DNA from: Phoronis australis
Taxonomy: Eukaryota > Phoronida > Phoronidae
Assembly: GCA_002633005.1 (NCBI GenBank)
Contig: NMRA01000038.1
Span: forward strand, 371,745-435,744
Length of the DNA stretch: 64,000 nucleotides
Direction: 5' to 3'
A program made the position numbers and the translations under genes. Of this stretch, positions 13,747-26,800 are shown piece by piece. The notes under the pieces were generated by a model. The model was not told where the DNA came from. It did no database searches and saw nothing but the letters and a program-made list of their open reading frames with translations. The stretch's first letter is position 1. Every line of letters starts with the position of its first letter.

Positions 13747-14486
13747 TCAAAACAAATGCTGTGAAGACGTATACGAGGGGGATAGGTTGTGACTAAGTGA
13801 CCCTAAGTGACACGTAGCGCGGAGGTCAGAACGTGAACCATCAATGAACATTTGGTCATCTTCGTGACATGTATAATCAATGACTGAGAGGTCACTACGT
13901 ATAGAACTTGGATGAAAACTAAACTTTTCAAAATGCTCGTAAAGCTCTGTCTGAGTTTTCGACACGACTGTATTTTATGAAAATTTGTCTGTAGAGGCAG
14001 ATCTTCCGACACGAATTTTCGATTAAGCTAAAGAGTCGTGTACCAGAGTGGTAGGCTTTGCTACAATCATAGCGAGTGAACAGAGTGGTCCAAAAGTCGT
14101 GAAAGAATTCACATTNTCAAAACAAATCCTGTGAAGACGTATACGAGGGGGATAGGTTGTGACTAAGTGACCCTAAGTGACACGTAGCGCGGAGGTCAGA
14201 ACGTGAACCATCAATGAACTTTTGGTCATCTTTGTGACATGTATAATCAATGACTGAGAGGTCACTACGTATAGAACTTGGATGAAAACTAAACTTTTCA
14301 AAATGCTCGTAAAGCTCTGTCTGAGTTTTCGACACGACTGTATTTTATGAAAATTTGTCTGTAGAGGCAGATCTTCCGACACGAATTTTCGATTAAGCTA
14401 AAGAGTCGTGTACCAGAGTGGTAGGCTTTGCTACAATCATAGCGAGTGAACAGAGTGGTCCAAAAGTCGTGAAAGAATTCACATTG
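13747..14486. repeat. 370-bp tandem duplication with an N at the junction
   Basis: Copy 1 (13747-14116) and copy 2 (14117-14486) are nearly identical; only about three substitutions are visible (for example AAATGCTG/AAATCCTG and CTTCGTGAC/CTTTGTGAC). The single N at 14116 falls exactly at the junction. Either this is a recent real duplication or two alleles were concatenated in assembly. The small ORFs repeated in both copies have no family resemblance and are not called as genes. Confidence 0.9.
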
Positions 14487-15444
14487 GCGAAAAATCGGAG
14501 CGCGTAGAGAGGGCTGAAGACGTACCAAACGACTTAAAAGTAGTGAAACGCGCCATGTCTGTCCAGAAAATTTAATTGCCAGCGATCTGTAAATTATGTT
14601 GTCTTTCTTATAAATAAATATTTCTTGGTTAAGGCCACTGACTAGTTATCAAGCTTAATGTCTCGGTTTTAGTTTTTCCTTGTGACTTACGGGCTTGGTC
14701 GGGAAGACAGGTCGGACAGTTATTCAAAGTGCATATTGTATCTCGGACCATGAACGCGGCGCATAAATGACCAGCGCGCAGCTGGGGGTCGAGCCAGAAT
14801 TTTTCAGTCAGGTCTCAAAAAAAAAACTCTTATCTGTTTCTTCCAATTCCCAAAATCACTCCTAATCTGATCAGTGTAATACTGAGTGACTTCAATCGAA
14901 AGTTTTTTGTAGAAGACAGATTAACCACCTTAAGTGAAATTGCTGGGTTGTTCATTTTTACCAGTGTTATTCAGTCTTGGCAGTTGAAACCGGTAGTCAT
15001 TTCATAGTTACTGTGGACAGAACATCTCTAACATGACCTTTATCTCTAACATGACCTTTCGTGTATCTTAGGAGAATAATCAAAAATATCAGGTTAATGT
15101 GACCATTTATCAAATAGGGAGGTGAAGCGCGTTCAGAGAGTTGTGTGGAAACGTCTTTCCAAAAGGCATGGCTGATTGTTTTGTTGTTGTTGTTTTTGAA
15201 CAAGTTGACGCACATTTAGGTTCAGCAGCAGAGATGTAACAATTCATGGCGGTGTGTTTTGCGTGGTGGTTGAATTTAGTATTTGTTAAGATACAATGGA
15301 GACACGGCAGACAGGCTCAACGGGATTCAATTTATTAGTGTTTATTATTCCGAGTTATTGACATTTACTCTTTAATAATCTAGCGCGTATGATCTTACTG
15401 AGGCACGAAAAGAGCCGTACGTTGACACCCTACCCGGTCAGTTT

Positions 15445-15556
15445 GAGCACCACAGAATGAACACCACAGAATGAGCACCACAGAATGAGCACCACAGAAT
15501 GAGCACCACAGAATGAGCACCACAGAATGAGCACCACAGAATGAGCACCACAGAAT
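15445..15556. repeat. 14-bp minisatellite, eight units
   Basis: Eight uninterrupted copies of GAGCACCACAGAAT, with one variant unit (GAACACC...). Total 112 bp. Flanks are unique. Confidence 0.95.
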
Positions 15557-18339
15557 TTGCTGGTTCAGATCGAAGACACCACTCTGTTGTGGTTACATTG
15601 AATCGTCTCAAGCTGCTGATGTTATCGTTCTCTAGATAATGACATCATCATAAACACATTAGGGTCGACAATAGTATTTTCGAATTTTCGTTTTGAAATT
15701 GTGTAGGATATAGCATATTTGAATGGTTCGTGAAAAGGCCACGTGATTAGGTTTCGGTTTTTGAATTTTGAAAATTGGACAAGGAATGTGACTTTTACAA
15801 CCTAAACCTAATATGTTCCTCATTAATCTTGCTGGGTGTGCAACATCATTGGGCGAATTACCAAACCACCAGGCAGCAGTTGGATTTTGAGGTAAGCCAA
15901 GTGTAATTATAAATTCTTGGCATGAACTGTCCACATCCGGTATTTTCAGACGAAAAACCATGACACTCTTTTGTATGTCGAGCAGCTGGTCAAAACGAAT
16001 GCTAAGTGACCATATATGTAGGCTTCATTTCTTCTAATTCCCATTCTCGTAAATTGTCTCTCTGCGGAATTATTTTTGAGCGGACTCACGACTGAATTGT
16101 TGTCGAGTTCGCAACATGTTATGTGACAGTTTTAGGTGAGCCGTCTCGACAACACGATTTCGCTGACTTGGTGGTCGGACTGGAGCTATTGTTCATCTAC
16201 AACGTACCAGTTATAGGCACTATCGCAATGTTCAGTTTTTAGTCAGACTGATAGGTAGGTTTCAAAAACAATATTTAGAAACCCCAACACAACATTGTTG
16301 TTAACAGCTGTACTGATGAAGTTCAATTCATCAGTAGTGTAAGTTTTTGGTGATGTTGTGACGTTTTACGTGTGATTTCTTCATTAAAAAACAATTGCAG
16401 AGTTCCACAGTAAGACCATTTGTAGTGCTTGTTAAAGTGGCTATCGAGGTAGCGGTATATTCAGCTCATCGTACTAGAGATCCGATTATTGAGATGCGAC
16501 TTATGTGGTTGGGGTCTACCTATCATTTGCGAAAAGGGTCGCCACTAGTTCTGCGCAATATTTAAGATCGTCTCGTAAATGAGACCTGCCCGAAGGGCAA
16601 ACGTCCTTTTAGCACATTTTTTTTCCTAGTCTCGGCACAGTGCCTCAGGAGGTTACAAATAGTGTATCCCGGCTTTCCGTCAGTGCCGCGGCATTTAACA
16701 CGCTTCCGAAAATACCTGTTTCCACGCACATCTCTCCAACTGCAACGAAGTTGTATTTGGGAAATTAGACTAAATTACATGTCCAGTACCGCCAGTGTTG
16801 GGCCACACTTCAGTGGTTTTAGTGATAAAGTGAGCACTTCCGGTGTCTTCAGTTTCACACAATCATCGGATCACAATGGGAACATTAAACGTGAACACGT
16901 TTAATGCGATGCTGAACTCCCAGGATGTACCCACTCCTTGACAGTAGGCCTATTCTGGGAACCGTTCGCCCGCTGGAACATAGACGCCAAACACTTAAAC
17001 TGCGAAAAAGTAAGATCCGCAAATCTTCGCGAAATATCGCCATAGTATCACGTGATGGCACTAGCTTTGCTAGCGAGATTCTTACATCTTCGTAAGCCAA
17101 CATTAACTAGTAGATTCGGTCAAATTATCTCCTCATGGCATGCAGTATCACACGAAAACTAAAAGCGTGATCAGTCTCGCAATATCGAGCATGAAAACCA
17201 TTAGTCCAGTAATTCTACGCATGACCCGGAAATAATTGCAAAAGCTTTAATGACATAAATCGTATCGTTTCACCTTTGCCAATGACCGTTTTTCGTAAAA
17301 GATCTCTTACGCCAAACTATTTTCATCTGACTCACGAAATGTCCTCGATCTCCACGTGGTGTTGTTTTTGAGATCTAACTGCCGTGGACGAGACGGTATC
17401 GTTACGTGTGACTGCGTTTTGGATAAAGTTTATTTTATATCGGATATGGGGTACAAAAAAAATAACAGGAATATGAACAACGAAAGCAAGGCAAAATATA
17501 GTCAGATAGAGGACATAAAACAAATCCAGAAATAAGGATTTATACAAGTGACTGTAACGAGAAAATCGTTCTAACCGGACATATCTACTAAAGCATAATT
17601 TACAGGAATCACAATTATTGCTAGTACTCACACTGACATTCAAAATGTTTTTACAAGTATTATTCAAACTCCTCAAAATGTTTCTACAAGTGTTATTCAA
17701 ACTTCTCAAAATTCGAAGCTGCTTACAAGGAAGTATTTCCATATTTGACCACTTCATAGTTTAAGCCGTTGCAACCATACCTTTCATTGAACTGGGGAAT
17801 TAAGAGAGAGTTTACATTTCGGAAACTGTACAAGCAAGGCTTTATCTTAAGAGGCGTTTCTCAGATTACATGGTCCAATTGGGTGACTGTAAACTACGGT
17901 AATAATTATCCCGTTTGGGACACTGAAAAATTATTTGTTTTGCTAAAAGTCGGAAAAATCTGTTGTCAGTTATTCTTGACGTTATTATAGACCTTGTCTC
18001 TACAAATCCAGCGTCCAATATTTTAGAAATATTATGAACGCCAAAATTGCCCCTGTCCCAATCTTTATAATCAAGAAAATTCAATTTGGCTTGAATTTCA
18101 GTGTCTCAAATTTTAGAGACCGGCCCAAACTGGAGATTTTTTACCGTAACAGTTCTATTATGGCAAACAGTGTGCTCTGGTTAATATATTAGAATATGAA
18201 TATACCGAGTTATTGAAGGGCATGCACTGAACTTTCCTATTTGAGCTCTGGTTAAGTAGGAGGCAAGTGAACAACGGTTGAAATGTGACGTAATTGATAC
18301 ACTACAAACTAACAGCGAGTGCGAGAAGGTTTCGAAGGC

Positions 18340-19249
18340 GAAATAAAGTATTTACTTGCTTGAAGCTTTCTTACGTGCGACTGAGGCATACTCTTGAAAA
18401 GCGAGTTCATCGTCAATCTGCACTCCTAGTAGTTCCACTGAGTGACCTGAAATTAAGTTAGTATCATTTACATACAATAGCTTTCAAATTCACGTACATC
18501 ATTTCGAGAACAAAACAATTCCTTGAAATTCGTCAGGATTTCCAACGATGTTGTTAGAGGTGAGCCATTTCATAGCCTTTGTAGCCGAGTTATTTAGGGC
18601 ACTACACGCTATGGTTCAGTCGTTGTCCATAAAACTTAGAATGTTCTCATCACCATAATTATAGACATAGCATAGGTGTGAGAGATGTTAAAAATGTCTT
18701 TTATAAAAAATATTGAATCAGCATGGACCCAAGCACTGAGCCTTGTGGAACGCTCCTAACAAGTTGTGGGACACCTCTAGCAACAAGTCTTCATTCACTT
18801 CAGGGGTCATCTATTTCGAAACGTTGTTTTCTTTGACATGAATACGACTTCATTATGAGGTGAGATAAGTCTGTCACACCTGCGCTCATTTGATACAACT
18901 CGGCATTTTCCATAACAAGATATGCTGCACACATTTAACTTACTATACGTAGTAATATAAATGTCACACGGAAATGGACGAAATTTGCATCGAATACGAG
19001 CATGGTCACACCATACTCTTTCATGTTAACAATTTATGCAGCAAGCAGTCAAATGTCCTCGACAAGTCTAACAGAATGAAACCGACGAATATACCCGCGT
19101 CTAATTAACCTTCTCGCATGCCCTTGATCACTCTAATAACATCCAGTTATGAATAATTTTTGAAAGCACAGTTTTTTATGAAATTTTGTTGAGTGTTTTC
19201 TCAAGAAATTGGTTTGTGGAAGAGGAGTGCATTCAGATGGGATCTACTT
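18340..19249 (-). mobile_element. CR1/Jockey-like LINE reverse transcriptase, decayed
   Basis: Reading the minus strand in shifting frames gives reverse transcriptase landmarks in the correct order: motif A as LLDLSRTFDCL near 19080, the VPQGSVLG motif near 18740, KAMKWLTSNN...NPDEFQ near 18590 and LLGVQIDDELAF near 18420. Frameshifts and stops (for example straight after motif A) show that it is dead. The conserved YADD box is not cleanly readable. Its upstream part continues at 19580-19817 beyond an inserted SINE. Confidence 0.75.
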
Positions 19250-19505
19250 CTTTTTTATAAATAAATAATTGTAGGCGGTCACGTGGTATCAGACGTGCGC
19301 AAGCCGCTTAGGTGGGTCCATAGCACTGATCACCCGAAATCACTTTTATGCTTTATGAGATATATAGATATATAGATAAAACTGAGCTGTGGAGCTAGAG
19401 ACCTCACTCCAAGGTCTAGCAATGTGTCCCAGTGGGACTCGAACTTACGACCTTGAGTATAGGAAGCGGACACCAATCACACTAGGCTACACTGCCCTCT
19501 CTGGG
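19250..19505 (-). mobile_element. tRNA-derived SINE, minus orientation
   Basis: The reverse complement of this segment aligns along its length with 38253-38501: the tRNA-like head (GGCAGTGT.GCCT), B-box region GTTCGAGTCCCACTGGG, then AGCTC(A/G)GTTTTA, TATAAAGCA, GTGAT.AGTGC.ATGG and GCGCAC.TCTG. Its position between two co-linear parts of a LINE implies that it inserted into that LINE. Outer boundaries are approximate to about 10 bp. Confidence 0.75.
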
Positions 19506-19579
19506 GATATTTCCTTTTCCTTCAGGATAGAGGGTGGCTGGATTCGTAAACTGCCTTCTTCTAGAGGGAAGGGGTTAAT

Positions 19580-19817
19580 GTTACAAATATACCTGTAGTT
19601 CTTTTGGAAAGGTTTTCAGAAACTTGGGAGGAATCCTGTCAAAGTCCCTTTCTTTGCTGAAATATGTCGATTTCAATTTCTTCAAGACGACACCTTTTAC
19701 GTCGTTGAGCTTAGTATGGTTATTTGTCGGATCACTTTTCGTTTTTAAAGAGAAAAGCGTTTTACAGTAAAAAGGTTTACCTAATTTCAAAAGTTTAGTA
19801 AAGCAATGGGTCTCCAA
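19580..19817 (-). mobile_element. LINE ORF2 fragment upstream of the RT core
   Basis: The minus-strand frame contains LKKLKS followed by DFDRIPPKFLK. This corresponds to the conserved linker (..LK.SKATG.D.IPPKLLK) that precedes the RT palm in CR1-like LINEs. After removing the intervening SINE, the spacing to motif A is about 290 bp, as expected for one co-linear element. It is therefore the 5' part of the LINE at 18340-19249. Confidence 0.6.
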
Positions 19818-20862
19818 TTTTTATAACACACAGGGGTCATATGAACAACAGAATGGCAATTTATCTGACTCCGCTGTGCCTCTAAGGTTGTAGACAGGGT
19901 TATCCCTTCAGTCTCCTCATAGATTTTTTGTGCAGAAATACTTGCCTGTATAATTACAAATGAAGTGTGTGGGGCCAATAATTCCTCGAAGCGTATGTAT
20001 GCTGTCAAATAATTGTTCAACAAACCGGGGTTTCCATATAGTTGATAATGCATAGAAAAAATACTATTTAATTCCATTTAAGTGTACATAAGACTCTTTA
20101 TAACGGTGGCTGAAATACAGAATATTACACAGGATTTTGGTTACCCAATTCGTTCTTGTTTAAAATATTGTTGCAGTGTAAAAATTTTATTTACAGTGTT
20201 CTTTAAATATAAACACTTTCTGCAGTCTGTAGAACACGAGCTGAATATTCAGAAATACATACTTCTGAAAAATAGTAGGTTTATGGAAATCCTAGTTGGC
20301 CATTTTTGGCTATCAACTATTTTGTTGATACAGCTTGCCGGTAAACTTGTCACGAAAAAGCTTTAATAACACCCATGTGTGTGCGTGTGTGCGGAGTGTC
20401 GATTGTGCGTCCTCGTCTTTCTAATTGCATGAATGTTACTATGCAAAAAGCAAATGAATAATTGGAAAAAAGGAATTACGGAACTACTCCCAGTCAAGTT
20501 CTGTAAAAGATGAAATTGAAAGCTAATTTATTCTCAAGAGTGGTATTAAAGATGACTCTAGTGATGACAGGTCATGATTATTGCTAACAGAAAGACGGTT
20601 TTCAGTGTTAACTACAAAATATTTTATTTGTTATTTGTGTCTGAATTTTGTTTTATCATGTATTTTTAGCGTTAGTGAGCTTGCATGTGTAGAATTAGTA
20701 TAACCTGGTTAACTGTTTTTATGCTCGCTTTATAACACCATGCCCGAGTCATCACCAATCCGTCGGAGTTGCCAACAGGTGGCAGTGATAGTTTCCACTT
20801 CCTCTGTTTTGCTAGGAACATGTGAAATAAAACGACGACAGAAGTTAATAACCAAATTCAAT

Positions 20863-23800
20863 ATGGGAAAGAAGAAACATGGTCTTGGACGTTCTCTTGT
20901 AAAGGATCGATTTGGAGGACCCAAGCGAGGGAAATCTAACGAGTCATTTGTAAGCCCTTTGGTTTAATCAATGAAGAGAATTTGTTTAGGTACTTTAGCC
21001 AGCTACGCTGTCGTTGTGCCTGTAGCTGCCTGTGTATGTTCAGACAACACGTAGCCCCTCGGTTGGCCGGTTAGGCGCTATAATACTTCCCATCATTTTC
21101 TGTACGAATTTCGTCCCGTGTATTTTATTGGCAATAAGCCAAATCCGGTCACCAATTAAAGAGTTTTCACCTCGTCAAAAATACATTCCACACTTAAAAA
21201 TATCACTCAATATGAATAAGCGTTGCTTTCTTTAGTGGTCCTTTCTACTTCTACACATATCGTTGATGAAACTTAAATACGAGAATCAAGGTGACTTTGG
21301 CGAAGAATTCCAACTCCACTTTTTTGGACACTGTTTGACTTTTTCACCACGCACGTGATAACCACAAAGTATTTTAACCGAGTCACGTGAGTTTGGCAAA
21401 GGTTAGCACAAGACTGAACAAAGCATGTGACGCTGGCGCGTGACACTTGCAAAATAGCATGGGAAGGTATCAGGTGAAATTTGTAAGATTTGTGCCTCTG
21501 GGACTTTTTATTCGTCAACATGCGTGATTTTACGTACTTCCTCAAAATGGCACCCAGTAAGAGAAACTCCAGCAAAGCGCGACAGATTTTCAACGATTTG
21601 TTCAAAGACTTATGGTATGTGTTAATTATGACTCCATGTGCATATATGCATGCTTCATTTGATTTTATTTCCTGTATTTTGAAATGAGTAACTTATTGTG
21701 AGGATGTACTATTGCCCCTGTATGCCTGCAGCATCCAGGGTGATGTAATTATCTACGTGTATGTTATGTTATGAAGCCTAGTGAGTAGTGTCAATGCAGG
21801 AAATTTTATTTGGGCCTTGAAATTTCTAACCGCCCTGGTAGTTCTGTTTGTCACCTCATTGTGAAACATTTATCAACATGTAGTTGGTGGTGGCAATTCC
21901 CAATCCATGCTTTACGCATCAAAAAGATAACAAATCTGCAAATGACAATTGGCCACAGACGTCTTCAGCTTCTCTGTCTGTTCTGATTGTCCCCAATACA
22001 CTATATATGTACTACAAGGTATGACACTCGAGATTAGGAATCCCACAGGTGCTCCACTTCAGCTGTTCGTATCAAACACAAATCTCAATAAATTTACGCA
22101 AAACGAGTTCAACAAGCCATGAGCAATTGTTCTTTCTTCTGATAGTATAAACAGCATCCTGCTCCAGTGATTGCAACAAATTAGTGCTCAAAACACAAAA
22201 ATCCGATGCGTCACATTAATCACAATGGATATGGTAAGTTCTTCTGGAAGTCTCACTGAAGATTTTTCAGATAAATGACAGTTCAAATATCACTCAATCC
22301 TGGCAATAGAGACGCAGTCGCCACCTAAAATTTTCCTGTAGAGGACTGTCTGGGTCTGTGATGTCCTCGTATTTACCAACAAATTCACTGTAGCATTCCT
22401 TCATCATGTCTCTGTCTTTTCAAGTTGCACACCAGCGAACTGGAGGATGGCTATGATTGGGGCAGACTCAACTTACAGTCAGTCACTGAACAAAGTCAAC
22501 TGGATGAATTTCTGTCCACAGCAGAATTGGCTGGCACAGAATTTACAGCCGGTGAGGATTTCACACGTTTACTGTATTGCCGCGCCATTAGGCTCATGGG
22601 CTTCTGTGCAAAACTGCAATTTTATGCGAAATTTAGGCACATATGCCAATATGTGAACCACTTGGTTAAAAAAAGGCTGCGAAGAATGAATTTTTACGGA
22701 TATAGGCCCATGGGCGTTAAGTTACGATAATATGGAGTACATAACTATTTACCAAAAAAATGTCAAAAATCAAATTATGTAGACTTTTTACTTTCAGAAA
22801 TATATACTTCTTACTGACTTAAAATCTATAGTTTTTATAGATATTTGGCTATATATACAGAGTCTGACTTGTTGACAAGCTCCTACGTAAGATGAATACT
22901 TCTCTTTTCACCAGACATAAGCTTAAGTGTACTTTGTGATTGTCAGCTTGCATTGCTCAAAGTTGAACGTAACAATTTTCAGTGCGCAGTGAGTTGATCG
23001 GGTGATGTAGCCATCTTATGTTCGATAGTTCAGTTGTTCTCTCATTATTCCTCTAAGTTTGCTGGGAGATGAGAACGGTTAGCATTCAGCAGCTCTACAA
23101 TTTCGCACATTCGTGCACCTGTGATTATTTGCTTTCATCTATATTTTACCCTCCTTTTAATGCGCGCATCATTTGATGAAGGACATTTTGACTTTCCGTT
23201 TTCATTTCGCACATCACAGGCGAATTTATATCTTTAATTATCATGTGTATGCATTCAGCAACAGTCAATTTTGTTGTTGGCAGATTAAACTCATAAAATA
23301 ACGATTAACGAAAATTCTGATCTTGAATAGCTAATCACATCCATGACTACATCTCATCTCACTGGGTTCTCTGTCAGTCATCCTTCTTCACGCCGATGCC
23401 CTCTATTAGTGTATTTTTTTACTTTACAGAGAAGCTGAATGTGACCTTTGTGAACCCTGAAGTTGGTGCGGGACTGTTGTCGTCAGAGGAGCTGAAACAT
23501 GTTGAAAAGCTGCATGAGGAGCACAGAGACCTACTTTGTATACCGAGGCGGTAAGTCAACATTGCATTTTGAATAGAGTCTTTTTATATTCATAACATAC
23601 ATGCCCAGAAGCATGCAAAGTTGGCATGAGCACACGAGACCTAGCGTGGGTGTAGTCGAAGGAGCATTGATTGCTATGGGTCCGTGTACTTAGATGAAAG
23701 TGACTGCTTGTATGACAAAATATCTGTAAAATTCTCCTGACTACTGGGTGGGTGGGCGGGACTTTTGTTGTGTGTTTGTGTGCAGATGTCGACTTGAAAA

Positions 23801-26800
23801 TGTGTGTGGGGGTTTTACGCAACACCATAGCGTCTGGCACACAACACGGCCGGACCCTGCCTTGCAGTCAAATGGCACCACAACAATATTATGGTTAGAA
23901 ACTTGTGACTACATTAATGTTAACAAGTGATTTGAAAAGAAAGGTTCAGTTTTCTTTGCAACCGAAATATCACCAATCAAAATAATTATCTCTCTTTAAA
24001 ACAAATTCAAATTATTTATTCAGCTGATAACACCATTGTTTGATGATAAATAAAAACCCAACTCATTTTTCCCTTGGCCGTAGACTATGAAATAAGTGTG
24101 CAATTGTTTTACAAATCTTTCCAAACGCTAAAGAAAAATAGATGTGTGAATCTCTTTGGCTGACCGTGGTATGACCCAATTGCTTGTTTTGTTTTTGTCT
24201 GTTGAGCTATGTTCTGTGAAAAAAGTAAAAACATATTTCTGGCTTTAAGCATCTTGCCCTGTTGCAAAGATATGCACTGTATTATTTTTGCTGATATACA
24301 TTTTTGACTTCCGAGATACAAACAACACATAACAAGGCTCATGTCTGCTGATTGTGAAGTTTGAATTTGCACCGTATATATTGAAGCATTTTGTTTTCAG
24401 GCCAGTGTGGGATGACAGCACTTCAGCATCGGAACTCGACAGAATGGAACGAGACTCCTTCCTTGAATGGCGAAGGGGCTTGTCCGAGTAAGTATAAGCG
24501 ATCGTCGATCTTGACAACATAGCATTTTATATAATAATATAACACAACTACTGTTTATTGAATTCAGTTTACAGTTCTAAGCTAAATGTCACATGCTATA
24601 TTTTCTCCCTCATATAATAATGGGTTGGTGTCAGTAAGTTGTTGTTCATGACTGAAATTTAAGCGTCCCAAAACTCAATTGACATAAAAGATACTAAGCT
24701 TTTTGCAATGAAACTAAAAATTTAGATAACTAATTTTGTTTATAAACCATACTGTTGTCTGTCTGTTTGATAGGTTACAAGAAGACAAAGGGATTATTAT
24801 GACACCGTTTGAGAAGAATTTGGACTTTTGGCGACAGTTGTGGAGAGTTATTGAGAGGAGGTGAATATACATAGCTGTAATACAAATTGAATCCACTTTT
24901 TCAGAAACGTTGGGTAAAATCATGTCAAACTTTGTTAAATATTGCGTAATGAAGAATGAAATAATTGGAAACTAGTAGAAATTGCTTTGAAAATATTGGC
25001 AGAAGCAGTCTTTGAACTGTTCTTTGATTCTCAACTATTATGCTGCTCCTATCTAAAGGCACTTTTTGGTAAAATCTTCTAACAATGAGTTGTCTAGCTT
25101 TGTCGAGAATTATGGAAATTGTGACACTGAAAATGAGAAGGGTGTCTTGAAGGTCATTTGGTGTGCAATTATGCATTGATTTAAGACTTTTGCCTCAAGT
25201 ACTCAGGACTAGGAATTTTCCTCTTTTAAGAGGATTTCCTCTTTTTTGGTTTCATTTCCTCTTATTTAATTTCCCGTTTTTTCTTTTTCTGTCTCTTTTT
25301 ATCATTATTTTGACTTTATTCATGCAAAAATGTTTATTTCAGTTAAATTCTACAACACACAAAATGTTTCTATCACACAAGTCCATTTGTGGAACTATCC
25401 AAATTTTCTCATTGGTCATTCCAAGCCCTGAGTACCTCATCTGATGAATGACAAGGACAATCATCTTCTCAAATTGCTTGAAAAGTTCAATTTTGAAAGT
25501 TTTCTGAAAATGTTTGCAGCAGAAACTTACTGAAGACATTTTGTGCTTAGCTATTACCAATTAAACCTGTTTTTCTCCAAAAATACCGACAATTATTTTG
25601 TAAGATTAATTACTTAAAAATAATGGAAATGGGAAAAAATTGCTTGCCAATGTTTTTTGAAAACGTCTTGCAAATTTTGACACAAACAGAATGTTATAAT
25701 TATTGTAAATGTGAAGGGTCATACGGTCACCTTAGGTGTAAACATTGAAGGTGGTGGTAAAAATTAGAATTGAACCTATTGTTATAACTATTATATGGCA
25801 GCTAGGTGGCAGCAGGGGTCAATTAATCAGAAGTATAACCAAATTTTTTTTGGTTGAACGAAATGATTTTTTTGGAACTTGTTTTGGTGACTATTTTTAC
25901 TTTTTTTTCTTCCAGTGACATCGTAGTTCAGATTGTTGATGCTAGAAACCCAGAACTGTTCAGATGCGAAGATCTTGAAAAATATGTCAAGGAGGTTGGA
26001 GCTGACAAGACCAACTTGATTCTGATCAACAAAGCTGACCTGCTGACACAGGTGCAAAGGTGAGTCTGTGAACCTCTGGGGTGTTTCATAAAGTGACTTT
26101 GGACAGAATTTTGGCGTTACTCTCCCTCTTCACAGTGCCTGAAAAAAGTTAATCATAATAATTATGAACACATCACAGGCTAGAAATAATTAATGAACAG
26201 TTTCTCAGTGACTGGCAATTATGAATATATTCTCAGATACTTGTACTTTTGCTAAGGTGAATTTTAATTAATTTTAAAAAAATGGTTATGTGGAGCGTCA
26301 GACCCAGTATCATGGAACAGTCCCCAGGCTACAATTGAATACTAATGTTGTGTTGTGAATGAAACTTCTGTTTTGCATGACTTTGACATTGTCCTTCAGT
26401 GACTAAATTGTATATTTCATCACTTGGTGTTTGAACTTCGACTGAAAACAAGTAAATTTGAATAAGGATTTGTGTAATAAGTGTTACATTATTACATGTG
26501 AATTTTGGAAACTGGTGACACTGGTGCATTCTGTTCGATGTTTGGGAGAAAATAGTTAGTATTGACGTAAAGAACTTACTTTGCAGGCATATTGTTCTTC
26601 TTGTTTGGATTGAAATAAGTTGAATAAAACACCTTAAATTCCTGTAAAACTCGAAGTGCTTTTAGCTGGTAAAGTTAACAACTGTGACAGTCAATGGGCT
26701 GCTCTGAAGCAACAGTTCTTCTCAAGCCGAGAAATCATTTTTAAACTGAGTAAGGAATACGACGAGATCGATTTTTTTACGGTAATTGGCCTAAATCATC

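Larger units (their letters stand above)
12498..20862. other. Intergenic region between divergent 5'-nucleotidase and LSG1 genes
   Basis: No conserved coding exon was recognised over 8.4 kb. Contents: unique-looking sequence 12498-13746 with a C-run at 13634-13646; a 370-bp tandem duplication (13747-14486); unique sequence to 15444; a 14-bp minisatellite (15445-15556); unique sequence to about 18340 with a short 33-36 bp tandem duplication near 17640-17710; then a LINE interrupted by a SINE (18340-19817). Promoters of both genes must lie at its two ends, but I see no diagnostic core element. Confidence 0.7.

Noticed and set aside
19787-20077. Minus-strand ORF ending in NWRPIALLNF, resembling the NYRPISLL motif of LINE reverse transcriptase
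   Set aside because: The motif would fall upstream of the IPPKFLK linker, the wrong order for a LINE, and is followed directly by a stop. The co-linear LINE frame runs in a different phase here. Treated as a chance match.
26667-26760. Open segment after TTTTAG in LSG1 intron 6 (reading AGKVNNCDSQWAALKQQ...) with a GTAAGG nearby
   Set aside because: Its entry phase does not fit LSG1 exon 6, no conserved match is recognised, and the reconstructed LSG1 is contiguous without it.
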